The notes beneath the pieces were generated by a model. The model was not told the origin of the DNA, did no database searches, and worked only from the letters and a program-made list of their open reading frames with translations. Shown here one piece after another: positions 33,785-43,037 of a stretch of 64,000 bases of DNA. Origin of the DNA: Sphingobacteriales bacterium (GTDB taxonomy: Bacteria; Bacteroidota; Bacteroidia; Chitinophagales; Chitinophagaceae); the NCBI GenBank assembly GCA_003963365.1, contig RXJG01000001.1, forward strand, positions 477,676 to 541,675, read 5' to 3'. Position 1 is the stretch's first letter. The number at the start of each line of letters is the position of its first letter. Both the position numbers and the translations under genes were made by a program.

Positions 33785-35692
33785 TTAAAAATGCCATCTA
33801 ACAAAAGCTTCCATGGCTGCATACTTGGTTAACCCAAGCTGTGCATATATCTCAGCCGTAGCCCCATTACGATCTTCGGCTCTTTGCCAGAACTCCCTTG
33901 CATCACTTCCCTGGAATGGCACCATATCTTTTTGTGACTGATGTATAAAGATGCCAAAACGTTTTTTCATCACCTGGTCAGGACTCATTGGTATCGCCAT
34001 TTCAATTTCTTCGATATTCCATTCCTGCCATGCTCCTTTGTATAACCAGAGCCAGCAATCGTTTACCCAATCTTCACCAGCAGCTTTAATTCGTTTGAGT
34101 GATTCCAGCACTACATTAAAGCAAACAATATGTGTTCCATGCGGATCAGCAAAATCACCGGCACAATAAACCTGGTGTGGTTTTATTTTCCGGAGCAACT
34201 CCATAGTGATCACAATATCTTCTTCACCCATTGGTTTTTTTTCAATAGCACCTGTTTCGTAAAAAGGTAAGTTTTGAAAATGCCAGTTACCTTCTTTCAA
34301 TCCAACATAACGGCAGGTGGCTGCTGCCTCACATCTTCTTATTAAACCTTTAATAGAACGTATCTCTTCCGTATCTAACTGGTTTGATTTTTTAGTTGCC
34401 AAAAACTGTCTTGCTTCCTGTAAAAGTGTATGTGATTTTTTACTGTCGATGCCAAACATATCTTCAAAGCCCACCGCAAAATCTAAAAATCTTGTAACGA
34501 ACTCATCGGTTACTGCAATGTTACCACTGGTTTGATAAGCTACATGCACATCATGTCCCTGGTCATGTAAACGTTGAAAAGTGCCACCCATTGAAATAAT
34601 ATCATCATCCGGGTGAGGGGAGAAGATGATTACTCTTTTTGGAAATGGGTCTGAACGTTCCGGATGACGGGGCATCTGTGTACCGGGTTTACCACCGGGC
34701 CATCCGGTAATGCTGTCACGAAGCATGTAATAAACTTTCAGGTTTATTTCATATGCATCCCCTTCTTCAACTAACAAATCGCCTAAACCATATTCATTAT
34801 AATCACTATTGGTTAAACTTAAAATTGGTTTTTGTGCTTTTAATGCCATGTTCACCACCGCTTTCTTTATCATCTTTGGCGTCCAATCACAATCACCGGT
34901 TAACCAGGGCGATTTTATTTTGGTGAGTTCAGCTGAAGCTAATTCATCTACCACGAAAGTTACATCATCATGATTCTGCAATAGCGATGCCGGCACTCTT
35001 TCGGTGATATCAGCTTCGGCAGCTTTTTGAATAACGGGAGCTTTAGCAGGGCCCCATGCCATCAATATTATTTTCTTCGCTTTCAAAATGGTGCTGATAC
35101 CCATTGTGATTGCCAGTCTTGGAACTTCAGATATATTGGCGAACTCATACGAGTTAGCCAGCCTTGTTGAGTTATCTAAAGTGATTAATCTTGTTTTTGA
35201 ATAAAGTGATGAACCGGGTTCATTAAAGCCGATATGACCGTTATTACCAATACCTAATATCTGCAGATCCACACCACCGGCTGCTTCAATTTGTTTTTCA
35301 TACTCAAAAGCGTATTGTTTTATCTGTTCACGGGGAATTTCTCCATTGGGAATATGACAATTGGCAGGATCAATATCCACTTTATCAAACAAATGCATTT
35401 TCATAAAGCGGTTATAGCTTTGCAATGCATCCTGTTCAATTGGATAGTATTCATCCAGGTTAAAAGCGATAACATTCTTAAAACTCAATCCTTCTTCTTT
35501 ATGCATTCTTACCAGCTCTGCATAAACAGATTTTGGTGAAGAACCGGTAGCTAAACCCAACACACATTTTTCTCCTTTAGCTGCTTTGTCTTTTATGAGT
35601 GCCGCAATTTGTTGAGCAATAAAAACAGAGCCGGTCTTAATGGAATCAAAAATCTTTACTGGAATTTTTTCAAACGAATCTGACATATTCAT
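33785..35692 (-). CDS. nagB: NagB-type glucosamine-6-phosphate deaminase fused to a PIG-L deacetylase-like domain
   Basis: 635 aa, about twice the length of NagB. Residues about 10-260 are the deaminase/isomerase: LGLATGSSPKSVYAEL, FNLDEYYPI (Asp80), GIGNNGHIGFNEPGSSL (His153, Glu158) and AITMGISTILKAKKII. Residues about 355-635 match the PIG-L/LmbE N-acetylglucosaminyl deacetylase fold, with SPHPDDDIISMGG and a later DPHGTH zinc-type motif. Such fusions are common in Bacteroidota. The combined protein might deacetylate an amino sugar and then convert it to fructose 6-phosphate; this is inferred. A hexosaminidase gene lies upstream on the same strand 60 bases away. Confidence 0.85.
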   Translation of the reverse strand: MNMSDSFEKIPVKIFDSIKTGSVFIAQQIAALIKDKAAKGEKCVLGLATGSSPKSVYAELVRMHKEEGLSFKNVIAFNLDEYYPIEQDALQSYNRFMKMHLFDKVDIDPANCHIPNGEIPREQIKQYAFEYEKQIEAAGGVDLQILGIGNNGHIGFNEPGSSLYSKTRLITLDNSTRLANSYEFANISEVPRLAITMGISTILKAKKIILMAWGPAKAPVIQKAAEADITERVPASLLQNHDDVTFVVDELASAELTKIKSPWLTGDCDWTPKMIKKAVVNMALKAQKPILSLTNSDYNEYGLGDLLVEEGDAYEINLKVYYMLRDSITGWPGGKPGTQMPRHPERSDPFPKRVIIFSPHPDDDIISMGGTFQRLHDQGHDVHVAYQTSGNIAVTDEFVTRFLDFAVGFEDMFGIDSKKSHTLLQEARQFLATKKSNQLDTEEIRSIKGLIRRCEAAATCRYVGLKEGNWHFQNLPFYETGAIEKKPMGEEDIVITMELLRKIKPHQVYCAGDFADPHGTHIVCFNVVLESLKRIKAAGEDWVNDCWLWLYKGAWQEWNIEEIEMAIPMSPDQVMKKRFGIFIHQSQKDMVPFQGSDAREFWQRAEDRNGATAEIYAQLGLTKYAAMEAFVRWHF

Positions 35693-35722
35693 ATTAGTAG
35701 CAGTTTTGTCGAGTTGGAGTCA

Positions 35723-35730
35723 CAAATTTA
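35723..35730 (-). promoter_or_regulatory. Candidate -7 box (TAAATTTG) for nagB
   Basis: Minus strand TAAATTTG matches TAnnTTTG, 30 bases before the nagB start, so nagB may also be transcribed apart from the hexosaminidase. Confidence 0.45.
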
Positions 35731-35752
35731 TTATTTATTAAACTATTGCCTG

Positions 35753-38131
35753 TTAGTTCACTTCTATCTCATCCACAAATAACCAGGCAGGGTGACCACC
35801 ACCGGGATTTCCTGCGGGAATGGTGCCATAGTTTTTAATCAGCACTTTTACAAACCTTGTTTGTAGTGGGGCAAATGAAACACCCACTTTTCGCAACGGA
35901 TAAATTTCAATAAATATATCCGATTTGCCGGCAGACTGGTAACTCAATCCATCATTGGAAACAAATACTTCTATAGATTTAGGACGATAGATCCAGCTTC
36001 CATTTTCTTCAAATACATGAGCAATAACTTCTTTTATCTCCATAGTTTTTCCGAGATCAATTACCGCTTCGCAATCTGTTCCTTCAAAACCTAAAAACTC
36101 TTTTGATTTAGATAACCCTTTTTCATTTTGCACACCATTCACCAATGTAAAAGCACCGTCACCAGGATAAGATTTGGAAGGTTGATTAGTGAGTGTGATT
36201 TTTTTGCCGGTAGATTTTGAAAAAGAAAACTTTTGTTCAATTGCTGCTAATAAACTTTCTTTTTTCGAATAATCATCCAAGGTAACCCGATAATATCCAT
36301 TACTATTAATTTTGAATGAATTTTTATAAATAAACTTCGATACGTTTTTTGTATTTATTATTTTAATAGAATCTTCTTTACTGATATGACTTTTTGGCCA
36401 AAAAATTCCGGGAGGCGATACAGTTATTGTTCCATTTTTATAATTGCTTTCAATTTTCCACAGCACTCCATTATTATCTTCCGCAGGTAATACTGTCGCC
36501 TTTAAATCAAAATACGCTTTACTGTAATTTGTCTTGGTGAAATCATACCGCTTAAATTGTGTAATCAATCTTTTCTCAAAACTGCTCCAGTCTTTTTTAT
36601 CTTTCTGGCTCCACAATACTTCACTTAAGGCGGCTAATCTTGGAAAGATCATGTATTCCACTTTTCTTCCATTGTCCATATATTCAGTCCATACATTGGC
36701 CTGAGCACCTAAAATATGTTTGCCCTGTTCTTCGGTTAGTACAGCCGGAACAGGATCATAGGCATATACTTTTTCAATAGGATTATAACCACCAATGGTA
36801 ACAGAATCTTCATTGGTGCTTTGTGTATGATCAAAATACACAGGATTTCCCGGTGTCATAATCACATCATGATTTTGTTTGGCAGCAGTAATACCACCTT
36901 CTTCTCCACGCCAGCTCATTACAGTGGCATTAGGTGCTAAACCACCTTCCAGTATCTCATCCCAGCCAATGATCTTTCTTCCTTTACTGTTAATATATTT
37001 TTCAATACGCTGAATAAAATAACTCTGCAGTTCATGCGCATCTTTCAATCCTTTCCGCTGCATCCTCAATAAACAATTGGGACAACGTTTCCAGTTTTCC
37101 TTTGGGCATTCATCACCACCAATATGTATGTACGGCGAAGGGAACAAAGCCATCACCTCATCCAGCACATCCTGTAAAAAATCAAAGGTGGAATCTTTAC
37201 CGGCACAAAATACATCACTAAAAACTCCCCATGTTTGCTGTACTTGTTTACCGGTTGTATCTCCGCCCCAGGTACAAGACTTGGGAAAATATTTTATAGT
37301 AGGCTCTTCCGGAAAGCAGCTTAGATATGGATAAGCAGCAATGGCTGCACTGCCATGACCGGGCAATTCAATTTCAGGTATAACAGTAATGTAACGATCG
37401 GCTGCATACTTTACCACCTCTTTAATTTCTTCCTGTGTATAGTAACCTCCATGCTTGGTATTATCGTTGCTTTTGCCGGGATAGCGACCAATGATAGTAC
37501 CATTTCTCCATGCACCCACTTCAGTAAGTCTGGGGTATTTTTTTATTTCAATCCGCCAGCCCTGGTCTTCGGTTAAATGCCAGTGAAAATAATTGAGCTT
37601 ATTCAGTGCAATAAAATCAATATACTTTTTTACAAATGCAACGGGCATAAAATGACGTCCCGCATCCAGATGCAGTCCACGATATTTAAATCTTGGATAA
37701 TCGGTAACAGTGCAGCACTGCACATCCAGCACTTTTTTCTTTTGTAAAGGCAATAACTGAATCAATGATTGTATGGCATGAAAACTTCCTGCATAAGTAT
37801 CGCCGGAGATTTCAATGTTCTTTGGAGATACAGTTAAGTTATATCCATCATTATCCGGCGGACGGGTAAATACTTTTATGCCAAGGTGAATGAAGTTAGT
37901 CTTTGCCTGTTTGGCAGTTTTTAAACTAAAGCCGTAATACGTTTTCAAATAATTATTTAAAAAATCAGCAGAAGGCTGCAGCCCATCATTTGTTAATACA
38001 ATAACTGTAGCAGCATTGATATTAAATCTCCCTTTCTGTACAGTGGATTCCACCGGTTTGGGAATGATAGATAATTGCTGTGCATTTGAACAACATGCAA
38101 CCAAAACGAGCAAGCAAAAAAATGTTTTCAT
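35753..38131 (-). CDS. Beta-N-acetylhexosaminidase (GH20)
   Basis: 792 aa from the ATG at 38131. An upstream ATG gives 7 more residues but weakens the signal peptide (MKTFFCLLVLVACCSNAQQ, which also looks lipobox-like). The order is an N-terminal GH20-like alpha/beta domain, the catalytic TIM barrel (RGLHLDAGRHFMP, YFHWHLTEDQGWR, PEIELPGHG, and IHIGGDECPKENW with the catalytic Asp-Glu near residue 340) and a C-terminal discoidin/F5-8-like beta sandwich (SIEVFVSNDGLSYQSAG). It removes terminal GlcNAc or GalNAc from glycans outside the cytoplasm. With NagB it forms an amino-sugar use pair. Confidence 0.93.
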   Translation of the reverse strand: MKTFFCLLVLVACCSNAQQLSIIPKPVESTVQKGRFNINAATVIVLTNDGLQPSADFLNNYLKTYYGFSLKTAKQAKTNFIHLGIKVFTRPPDNDGYNLTVSPKNIEISGDTYAGSFHAIQSLIQLLPLQKKKVLDVQCCTVTDYPRFKYRGLHLDAGRHFMPVAFVKKYIDFIALNKLNYFHWHLTEDQGWRIEIKKYPRLTEVGAWRNGTIIGRYPGKSNDNTKHGGYYTQEEIKEVVKYAADRYITVIPEIELPGHGSAAIAAYPYLSCFPEEPTIKYFPKSCTWGGDTTGKQVQQTWGVFSDVFCAGKDSTFDFLQDVLDEVMALFPSPYIHIGGDECPKENWKRCPNCLLRMQRKGLKDAHELQSYFIQRIEKYINSKGRKIIGWDEILEGGLAPNATVMSWRGEEGGITAAKQNHDVIMTPGNPVYFDHTQSTNEDSVTIGGYNPIEKVYAYDPVPAVLTEEQGKHILGAQANVWTEYMDNGRKVEYMIFPRLAALSEVLWSQKDKKDWSSFEKRLITQFKRYDFTKTNYSKAYFDLKATVLPAEDNNGVLWKIESNYKNGTITVSPPGIFWPKSHISKEDSIKIINTKNVSKFIYKNSFKINSNGYYRVTLDDYSKKESLLAAIEQKFSFSKSTGKKITLTNQPSKSYPGDGAFTLVNGVQNEKGLSKSKEFLGFEGTDCEAVIDLGKTMEIKEVIAHVFEENGSWIYRPKSIEVFVSNDGLSYQSAGKSDIFIEIYPLRKVGVSFAPLQTRFVKVLIKNYGTIPAGNPGGGHPAWLFVDEIEVN

Positions 38132-38205
38132 GAACCGCTTTTTAATTTGCAAGTGTACAAAAAAGCAGCTTTAGATTCTGGTATTTAATTATGATTTTCC
38201 GGTAT

Positions 38206-38634
38206 TTAATTAACAATACTTAATCCTTCGTGTGTAAGTTCCAGTGTTTCTATGGCAACTTCGTTACTCTCAGCTTTTAAAGCAGGCCCTTCCAGTTTTA
38301 CCGGCCACGCATTATGCAGTTTCCAGGTCATTAACGGCTGATGTTTTTCATCCAGCAAATGAATTACCACATCCCGTCTTTCCACTTTATTCATTTGTGT
38401 GGTAAGCATCCATTTATAAAAATCAGTATCACCTGTCACCAGTCCACGTTTGAGTGTTACATTGCTGAACTTTTGAAGTCCCGGCATTTTTATTTTATGA
38501 AATTCGGGTGAGTTGCCTTCCCGGTATTCTATCACTTCGGTTTCAATAGTAAGACCGGTTACTTCTGTAAAACCAATGCGGGTGCCGCCCCAATCAACAG
38601 TAAAATGATAGGCCGGCAGGGGATAAGTTGCCAT
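38206..38634 (-). CDS. Orphan T4-like tail tube protein (gp19 family)
   Basis: 142 aa from the ATG at 38634 (MATYPLPAYHF). The upstream in-frame ATG at 38706 would add a basic, hydrophobic stretch that looks like intergenic sequence. The core HFTVDWGGTRIGFTEVTGL, EVIEYREGNSPEF, and KMPGLQKFSNVTLKRGLV are typical of the phage/contractile injection system tail tube family; the end reads ETLELTHEGL. Tube proteins stack to form the inner tube of contractile tails. No sheath, baseplate, spike or ATPase gene lies within this window, so it is an orphan here. It may be assembled with a distant cluster. Confidence 0.8.
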   Translation of the reverse strand: MATYPLPAYHFTVDWGGTRIGFTEVTGLTIETEVIEYREGNSPEFHKIKMPGLQKFSNVTLKRGLVTGDTDFYKWMLTTQMNKVERRDVVIHLLDEKHQPLMTWKLHNAWPVKLEGPALKAESNEVAIETLELTHEGLSIVN

Positions 38635-38735
38635 AATTTGATGAATTATTTTTTTGAAAAATGCAATTATCAGATGAAGCAGTTTCATCGTTACAGAAAG
38701 GTACATTAATAATTATCATTTCCACCACCACATTA

Positions 38736-38759
38736 CCTGTAAATTTTGTTTTTTACAGG
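38736..38759. repeat. Inverted repeat in divergent promoter region
   Basis: CCTGTAAA and TTTACAGG form a perfect 8-bp inverted repeat with an 8-base spacer, between the tail tube gene (minus) and the DUF3857 gene (plus). It could be an operator or terminator. Confidence 0.45.
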
Positions 38760-38793
38760 CAATTATTTATTACCGGGTAACTGGTGAAACGGT

Positions 38794-38801
38794 TATATTT
38801 G
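38794..38801 (+). promoter_or_regulatory. Candidate -7 box (TATATTTG) for the DUF3857 gene
   Basis: TATATTTG matches TAnnTTTG, 76 bases before the ATG at 38878 and 31 before the ATG at 38833. It supports transcription starting near 38808. Confidence 0.5.
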
Positions 38802-38877
38802 TAAAGCGCCTCCGGACTTATTAAATACCTTTATGAATCCACTACCACCACCGTTTGCTTATCAAATCCCATCCTTT

Positions 38878-40812
38878 ATGGTAATAAAAAAAATTTGCTG
38901 CAGCTTATTGTTGTTGCTGGCGGCCTGTGTAAGCGTAGCCCAACAGGTAAGTGATGAAGATGAACTCAATGCTTCTGCTTTATCAAGAAAGTATAAAGAT
39001 GCCGATGTGGCCTGTACTAAATCATATCACTATTACACCTTCGACAAAGGAAAGAACAGTTTGGGCGATAAAGTGGTAAGCATACAGGAAGAATCAGAAT
39101 CAGAATTTATATCGCTTAAAAAGTTTGCATCACTTACTTACCCGGAATATTATAATAAGTTTATTTCTCTGGAAACATTTAAAAAATCAGATAAATACGG
39201 AAATAAATATATTACTGCTGCCCGCAGCGGTATTGACCGTTCTGTAACCGGCGATGGTGTTTTTTTTGATGACAGCCGGGTACAGTATTATCCTATACGT
39301 TTTTATCAAAAAGGAGCAATGGCAAGAATTACTGTGAAGAAAACATATACTGATGGAAAATATCTTACCCGTTTATTCTTTGCAGAAACCTATCCTGTTT
39401 CTGAACAACGGTATGAGTTTAAAGTACCCGACTGGTTACAGGTTGATTTTAAGCTGATGAATTTTGATGGATATAAAATTGAAAAATCACAAACCAAAAA
39501 GAACAGCTACACTACCTATGTTTTCTCCATGAAAGATATTCAGCCGTATAAATCGGAGTATAAAGATCTGGGCCTTGCCTATACTGAGCCACATATCATC
39601 ATCCAGATTCGTTCTTTTGAAAATAAAGGTGAATCATTACCCGGTTTTGATAAGGTAGACGATGTGTATGGATGGAATAACCGTTTATACAATATGGCGG
39701 GTAATGAAACCAGTTCCTTAAAAACAATGCTGCCCAAAATTATACAGGGAAAAACAACAGATGTTGACAAAATAAAAGCTATTTACTACTGGGTACAGGA
39801 TAATATTCGTTACATCGCTTATGAAGACGGATACTCTGGTTATATACCTGCCCCGGCACAGGATGTTTTAGCAAAGAAATATGGTGATTGCAAAGGCATG
39901 GCTAACCTGCTTACTGAATTACTCAAGCTGGCAGGCTATGATGCACATTTTACCTGGATTGGTACAAGGGCCATCCCTTATTCACAAACATTGCCGGCGC
40001 TTTGTGTAAATAATCATGCCATCAGTACTTTGTATATGGAAGGCAAACAATATTTTTTAGATGCTACTGAAAAATACGCCCCCTTTGGTGAAAATGCTTT
40101 TCGTATCCAGGGAAAAGAAGCAATGATTGCCAAAGGAGATAAGTTTGAGATAAAACAGGTTCCCCCGGCTAATGTAAAAGATCACAGCATAATAACCCGT
40201 GCCGATTTTAATTTAAATGGCGATGTGTTGAATGGAAAAGTAAAAGTGGTTTTTAACGGAAATGAACGTACCAGTTTTCAGCAAACATACCAGGACCTCC
40301 CGGTAACTTCACAGGAAGATTTTATAAATAATATACTGGAGTTCGGTAATGATAATATGGTGGCTTCCAAAGTAAAAACCAGTGATTTGAAGAATCGGGA
40401 AATACCCGTGCAGATAGAAGGAGAAGTTGACCTGAGTAATAATGTAAACCCTATTTCAAATGATAAGTATATCAGTATCGATTTCTTCCCCAAAACACTG
40501 GAACGTTATATGCCGGATGAAAAACGTACCCGTGGATACGATTTTGATTATGTGCTCACCTATGATGATGAGATTGCCCTTACCATTCCGGCTGATAAAA
40601 AGTTTACCGATATTCCTGATAAATTAGAATTGAATAGTGAGGGGTATAGTTTTACCGGTCAGTATACCGTTACCGGTAATAAACTGTTACTTAAAAAAAC
40701 GCTTACTATAAAAAATAATGTGATTAAAGTAAATGAGTTTGATAAATGGAAAAAATTCCTGGAATCCATTAAAGAATTCAGCAAATACCTTATTACTGTT
40801 ACCCCCAAATAA
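38878..40812 (+). CDS. DUF3857 and transglutaminase domain protein
   Basis: 644 aa from the ATG at 38878, which begins a normal signal peptide (LLLLLAACVSVAQ); the ATG at 38833 would add 15 residues. Residues about 30-280 are the DUF3857 beta region. The transglutaminase-like core follows: YGDCKGMANLLTELLKLAGY (catalytic Cys, near residue 338), NNHAISTLY (His, near 381) and YFLDATEKYAPFG (Asp, near 396). The rest is a DUF3858-like beta domain. It is an exported protein; the family likely acts on cell-envelope or extracellular protein but has no proven substrate. It lies just before a related gene. Confidence 0.85.
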   Translation: MVIKKICCSLLLLLAACVSVAQQVSDEDELNASALSRKYKDADVACTKSYHYYTFDKGKNSLGDKVVSIQEESESEFISLKKFASLTYPEYYNKFISLETFKKSDKYGNKYITAARSGIDRSVTGDGVFFDDSRVQYYPIRFYQKGAMARITVKKTYTDGKYLTRLFFAETYPVSEQRYEFKVPDWLQVDFKLMNFDGYKIEKSQTKKNSYTTYVFSMKDIQPYKSEYKDLGLAYTEPHIIIQIRSFENKGESLPGFDKVDDVYGWNNRLYNMAGNETSSLKTMLPKIIQGKTTDVDKIKAIYYWVQDNIRYIAYEDGYSGYIPAPAQDVLAKKYGDCKGMANLLTELLKLAGYDAHFTWIGTRAIPYSQTLPALCVNNHAISTLYMEGKQYFLDATEKYAPFGENAFRIQGKEAMIAKGDKFEIKQVPPANVKDHSIITRADFNLNGDVLNGKVKVVFNGNERTSFQQTYQDLPVTSQEDFINNILEFGNDNMVASKVKTSDLKNREIPVQIEGEVDLSNNVNPISNDKYISIDFFPKTLERYMPDEKRTRGYDFDYVLTYDDEIALTIPADKKFTDIPDKLELNSEGYSFTGQYTVTGNKLLLKKTLTIKNNVIKVNEFDKWKKFLESIKEFSKYLITVTPK

Positions 40813-40818
40813 TCAGTC

Positions 40819-43035
40819 ATGAAAAAATTGATCATACCGTTTCTTACTTTTTTATTCATTACCGGTGGCATCAGTGTAACAGCACAGGATGTAATTGATG
40901 AAGATTTTCTTGAAAAGCTGGAGGAGAATGCCAAACCTTTATGGGCCGAAAAAAATACGGCTTTCAGCATAAATGAGGCTCCCGCTAAATGGAATAATGA
41001 ATCTGCTGTGGTTATTGGCTATAAACGCAGTATTACATTTGATAAACAATCAAGAGGAGGATTTCTTACAGCCCGCCAGAATAATTTATTCTTTTTTGAA
41101 AAAGTTCATTTTAAAATAAAACTGCAGGATAAGAATGCTGCTGATGAGTTTACGCAAGTTTATTTCCGGTATAGCGATAAGGCAGATGGTTTTAGTGCTC
41201 ATTTAATAAAACCGGGAGGAGAAGTGCAAACAGTTGATTTAAAAGATGCCGTGGGTGTGGAATCAGTAAATGAAGTGCCGGAGTTTTTTAAAAGTTTTTT
41301 TGATCAGGCTGTTGGACAGGAGAGACGTTATTATAAAGTGGCTATCCCCAATATGGAAGTAGGTGATGTGCTGGAATATGTAACCAATACAAAAAGTAAA
41401 CTCAATGTTACAGGCGAAGGATTGGTTCAGTTTGATCCGCAATATGAGATATGCAGTAAAAAATACCCGTTGATGTATAATGAGATTGTGATTGAAACGG
41501 ATAATAAATCATTCTTTAAATCACTTTCATCCAACGGTGCCCCGGAGTTTAAAAAAGAAAATGCCGATGACCCTGAATTTTATCGTTACGTTTTTGTAGA
41601 TAAAGACCGGGCAACAGAAAAAGATGTGAATTTTTTAAATGATCTCAGGGTTTACCCGGTTGTAAAATTCCAGGTGGTGTATGCCAGCAGCGAAAAAGTA
41701 AAAGGAGCTTTAATTGGTGAAGAAGGTGAATTGAAAACAGGGTTTACCAAAGAAGAACTATGCCGTAAAGCCTGGGAAAATTATGCAAGGACAGGAGATG
41801 AAGCTTTTGAACGGGCTGGTTACGGTTATATCACCGTTAGTCAGTCACTCAGCAATGCCCGGAGTGAATTAAAGAAGATAGGAGCAAAAGACTGGCCCGA
41901 AGATAAATACATCAGCAATTGTTATTACTTCATTCGCAACAAAGTGGTATACCGTGATTATTATTTAAGTGATAAAACTTTTGCTTATTATTTAGCATCT
42001 CTGTTAAGCGAACGTGATATAAAGGCGGATCTTATCATTTCTATTTCAAACCGTGTGGGTACACTTGACCAGGTTTTGTTTGACAATGAAATAAGATATG
42101 CCCTTCGGGTAAAAGACAAATTATATTTTAACTGTACTGATCACTCTAATCCCGGTGATTTGGTTAGTTCTTTATTAGGTAACGAAGCTTATATAATTGG
42201 AGAACCCACCAAAAAAGGTCAGCAGGATATACAATCTTTCAAAATGCCGGATGCTACTTTTAAAGATAATACTTCAGTTCTGACGCTTAGGGTTGGAATA
42301 GATGCTACTATGAATAATTTGCTGGTGTCCCGCACAAGCGTATACACTGGCATCAGCAAAGCAAATAGTATTAGTAATGCTATGCGGTATACACCTTATA
42401 TGATTGATGATTATAAATCCTATGGCGGTAATTCACCCATGGACAAAATGAGTGATAAACAGTCGGATGAATATTATAAATCTGTAAAAGCATTAAAAGA
42501 CCAGTTTGCGGAATTGAAACCGGAGTTTGTAAAACAGGAATTACAAAAAGAGTACGGACAAAAAGTTGTTTATCGTGACTTTAAATTACAGAACGATGGC
42601 CGCAACTTTAAAAAGCCGGATCTTAATTATGTTGAGAACTTTGAATTGCCAGGAATGATAAAGAAAGCTGGTAAAAAATTCCTGGTAAATCTTACAGGAT
42701 TAACAGGTAGCCAGTTACAAATAAAACCAAAGGAAAGAGAAAGAAAATTTGATATCAACATGGATTATCCCCGCAGTATCAGCTGGGATATCAGTTTCCA
42801 GGTGCCGGCAGGCTATACGGTGGATGGATTAAAAGAACTGAATAAGAATATAGATAATGAAGCAGGCAAGTATAGCTGTGAGGCTACGGAAAATAACGGG
42901 GTGGTTCAAATAAAGATCCAAAAAATATACAAGCAATATAAAATGTCAAAAGATAAATGGAAAGATGTATTAGCTTTTGTGGATGCAGCTTATAATAATA
43001 CTTTCAAATACATTTTGCTGAAACCTAAAAGTTAA
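40819..43035 (+). CDS. DUF3857 protein with degenerate transglutaminase region
   Basis: 738 aa with signal peptide (TGGISVTAQ) and the same DUF3857 opening as the gene upstream (6 bases gap, likely one operon). The protein matches its partner in layout, but in the transglutaminase region the sequence reads YYLSDKTFAYYLASLLSERDI instead of a GDCKG motif, so the catalytic Cys is gone. The matching His and Asp positions read QVLFDNEIRYALRV and YFNCTDHSNPG and are not clear. It probably keeps a structural or binding role beside the active paralogue. The 3' end lies 2 bases from the converging transporter gene. Confidence 0.8.
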   Translation: MKKLIIPFLTFLFITGGISVTAQDVIDEDFLEKLEENAKPLWAEKNTAFSINEAPAKWNNESAVVIGYKRSITFDKQSRGGFLTARQNNLFFFEKVHFKIKLQDKNAADEFTQVYFRYSDKADGFSAHLIKPGGEVQTVDLKDAVGVESVNEVPEFFKSFFDQAVGQERRYYKVAIPNMEVGDVLEYVTNTKSKLNVTGEGLVQFDPQYEICSKKYPLMYNEIVIETDNKSFFKSLSSNGAPEFKKENADDPEFYRYVFVDKDRATEKDVNFLNDLRVYPVVKFQVVYASSEKVKGALIGEEGELKTGFTKEELCRKAWENYARTGDEAFERAGYGYITVSQSLSNARSELKKIGAKDWPEDKYISNCYYFIRNKVVYRDYYLSDKTFAYYLASLLSERDIKADLIISISNRVGTLDQVLFDNEIRYALRVKDKLYFNCTDHSNPGDLVSSLLGNEAYIIGEPTKKGQQDIQSFKMPDATFKDNTSVLTLRVGIDATMNNLLVSRTSVYTGISKANSISNAMRYTPYMIDDYKSYGGNSPMDKMSDKQSDEYYKSVKALKDQFAELKPEFVKQELQKEYGQKVVYRDFKLQNDGRNFKKPDLNYVENFELPGMIKKAGKKFLVNLTGLTGSQLQIKPKERERKFDINMDYPRSISWDISFQVPAGYTVDGLKELNKNIDNEAGKYSCEATENNGVVQIKIQKIYKQYKMSKDKWKDVLAFVDAAYNNTFKYILLKPKS

Positions 43036-43037
43036 AC

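Noticed and set aside
33785-35692. Loss of a NagB active-site Asp (Asn151 where E. coli has Asp141)
   Set aside because: I recall other NagB proteins with a GIGxNGHIGFNEP loop, so this alone does not show an inactive enzyme.
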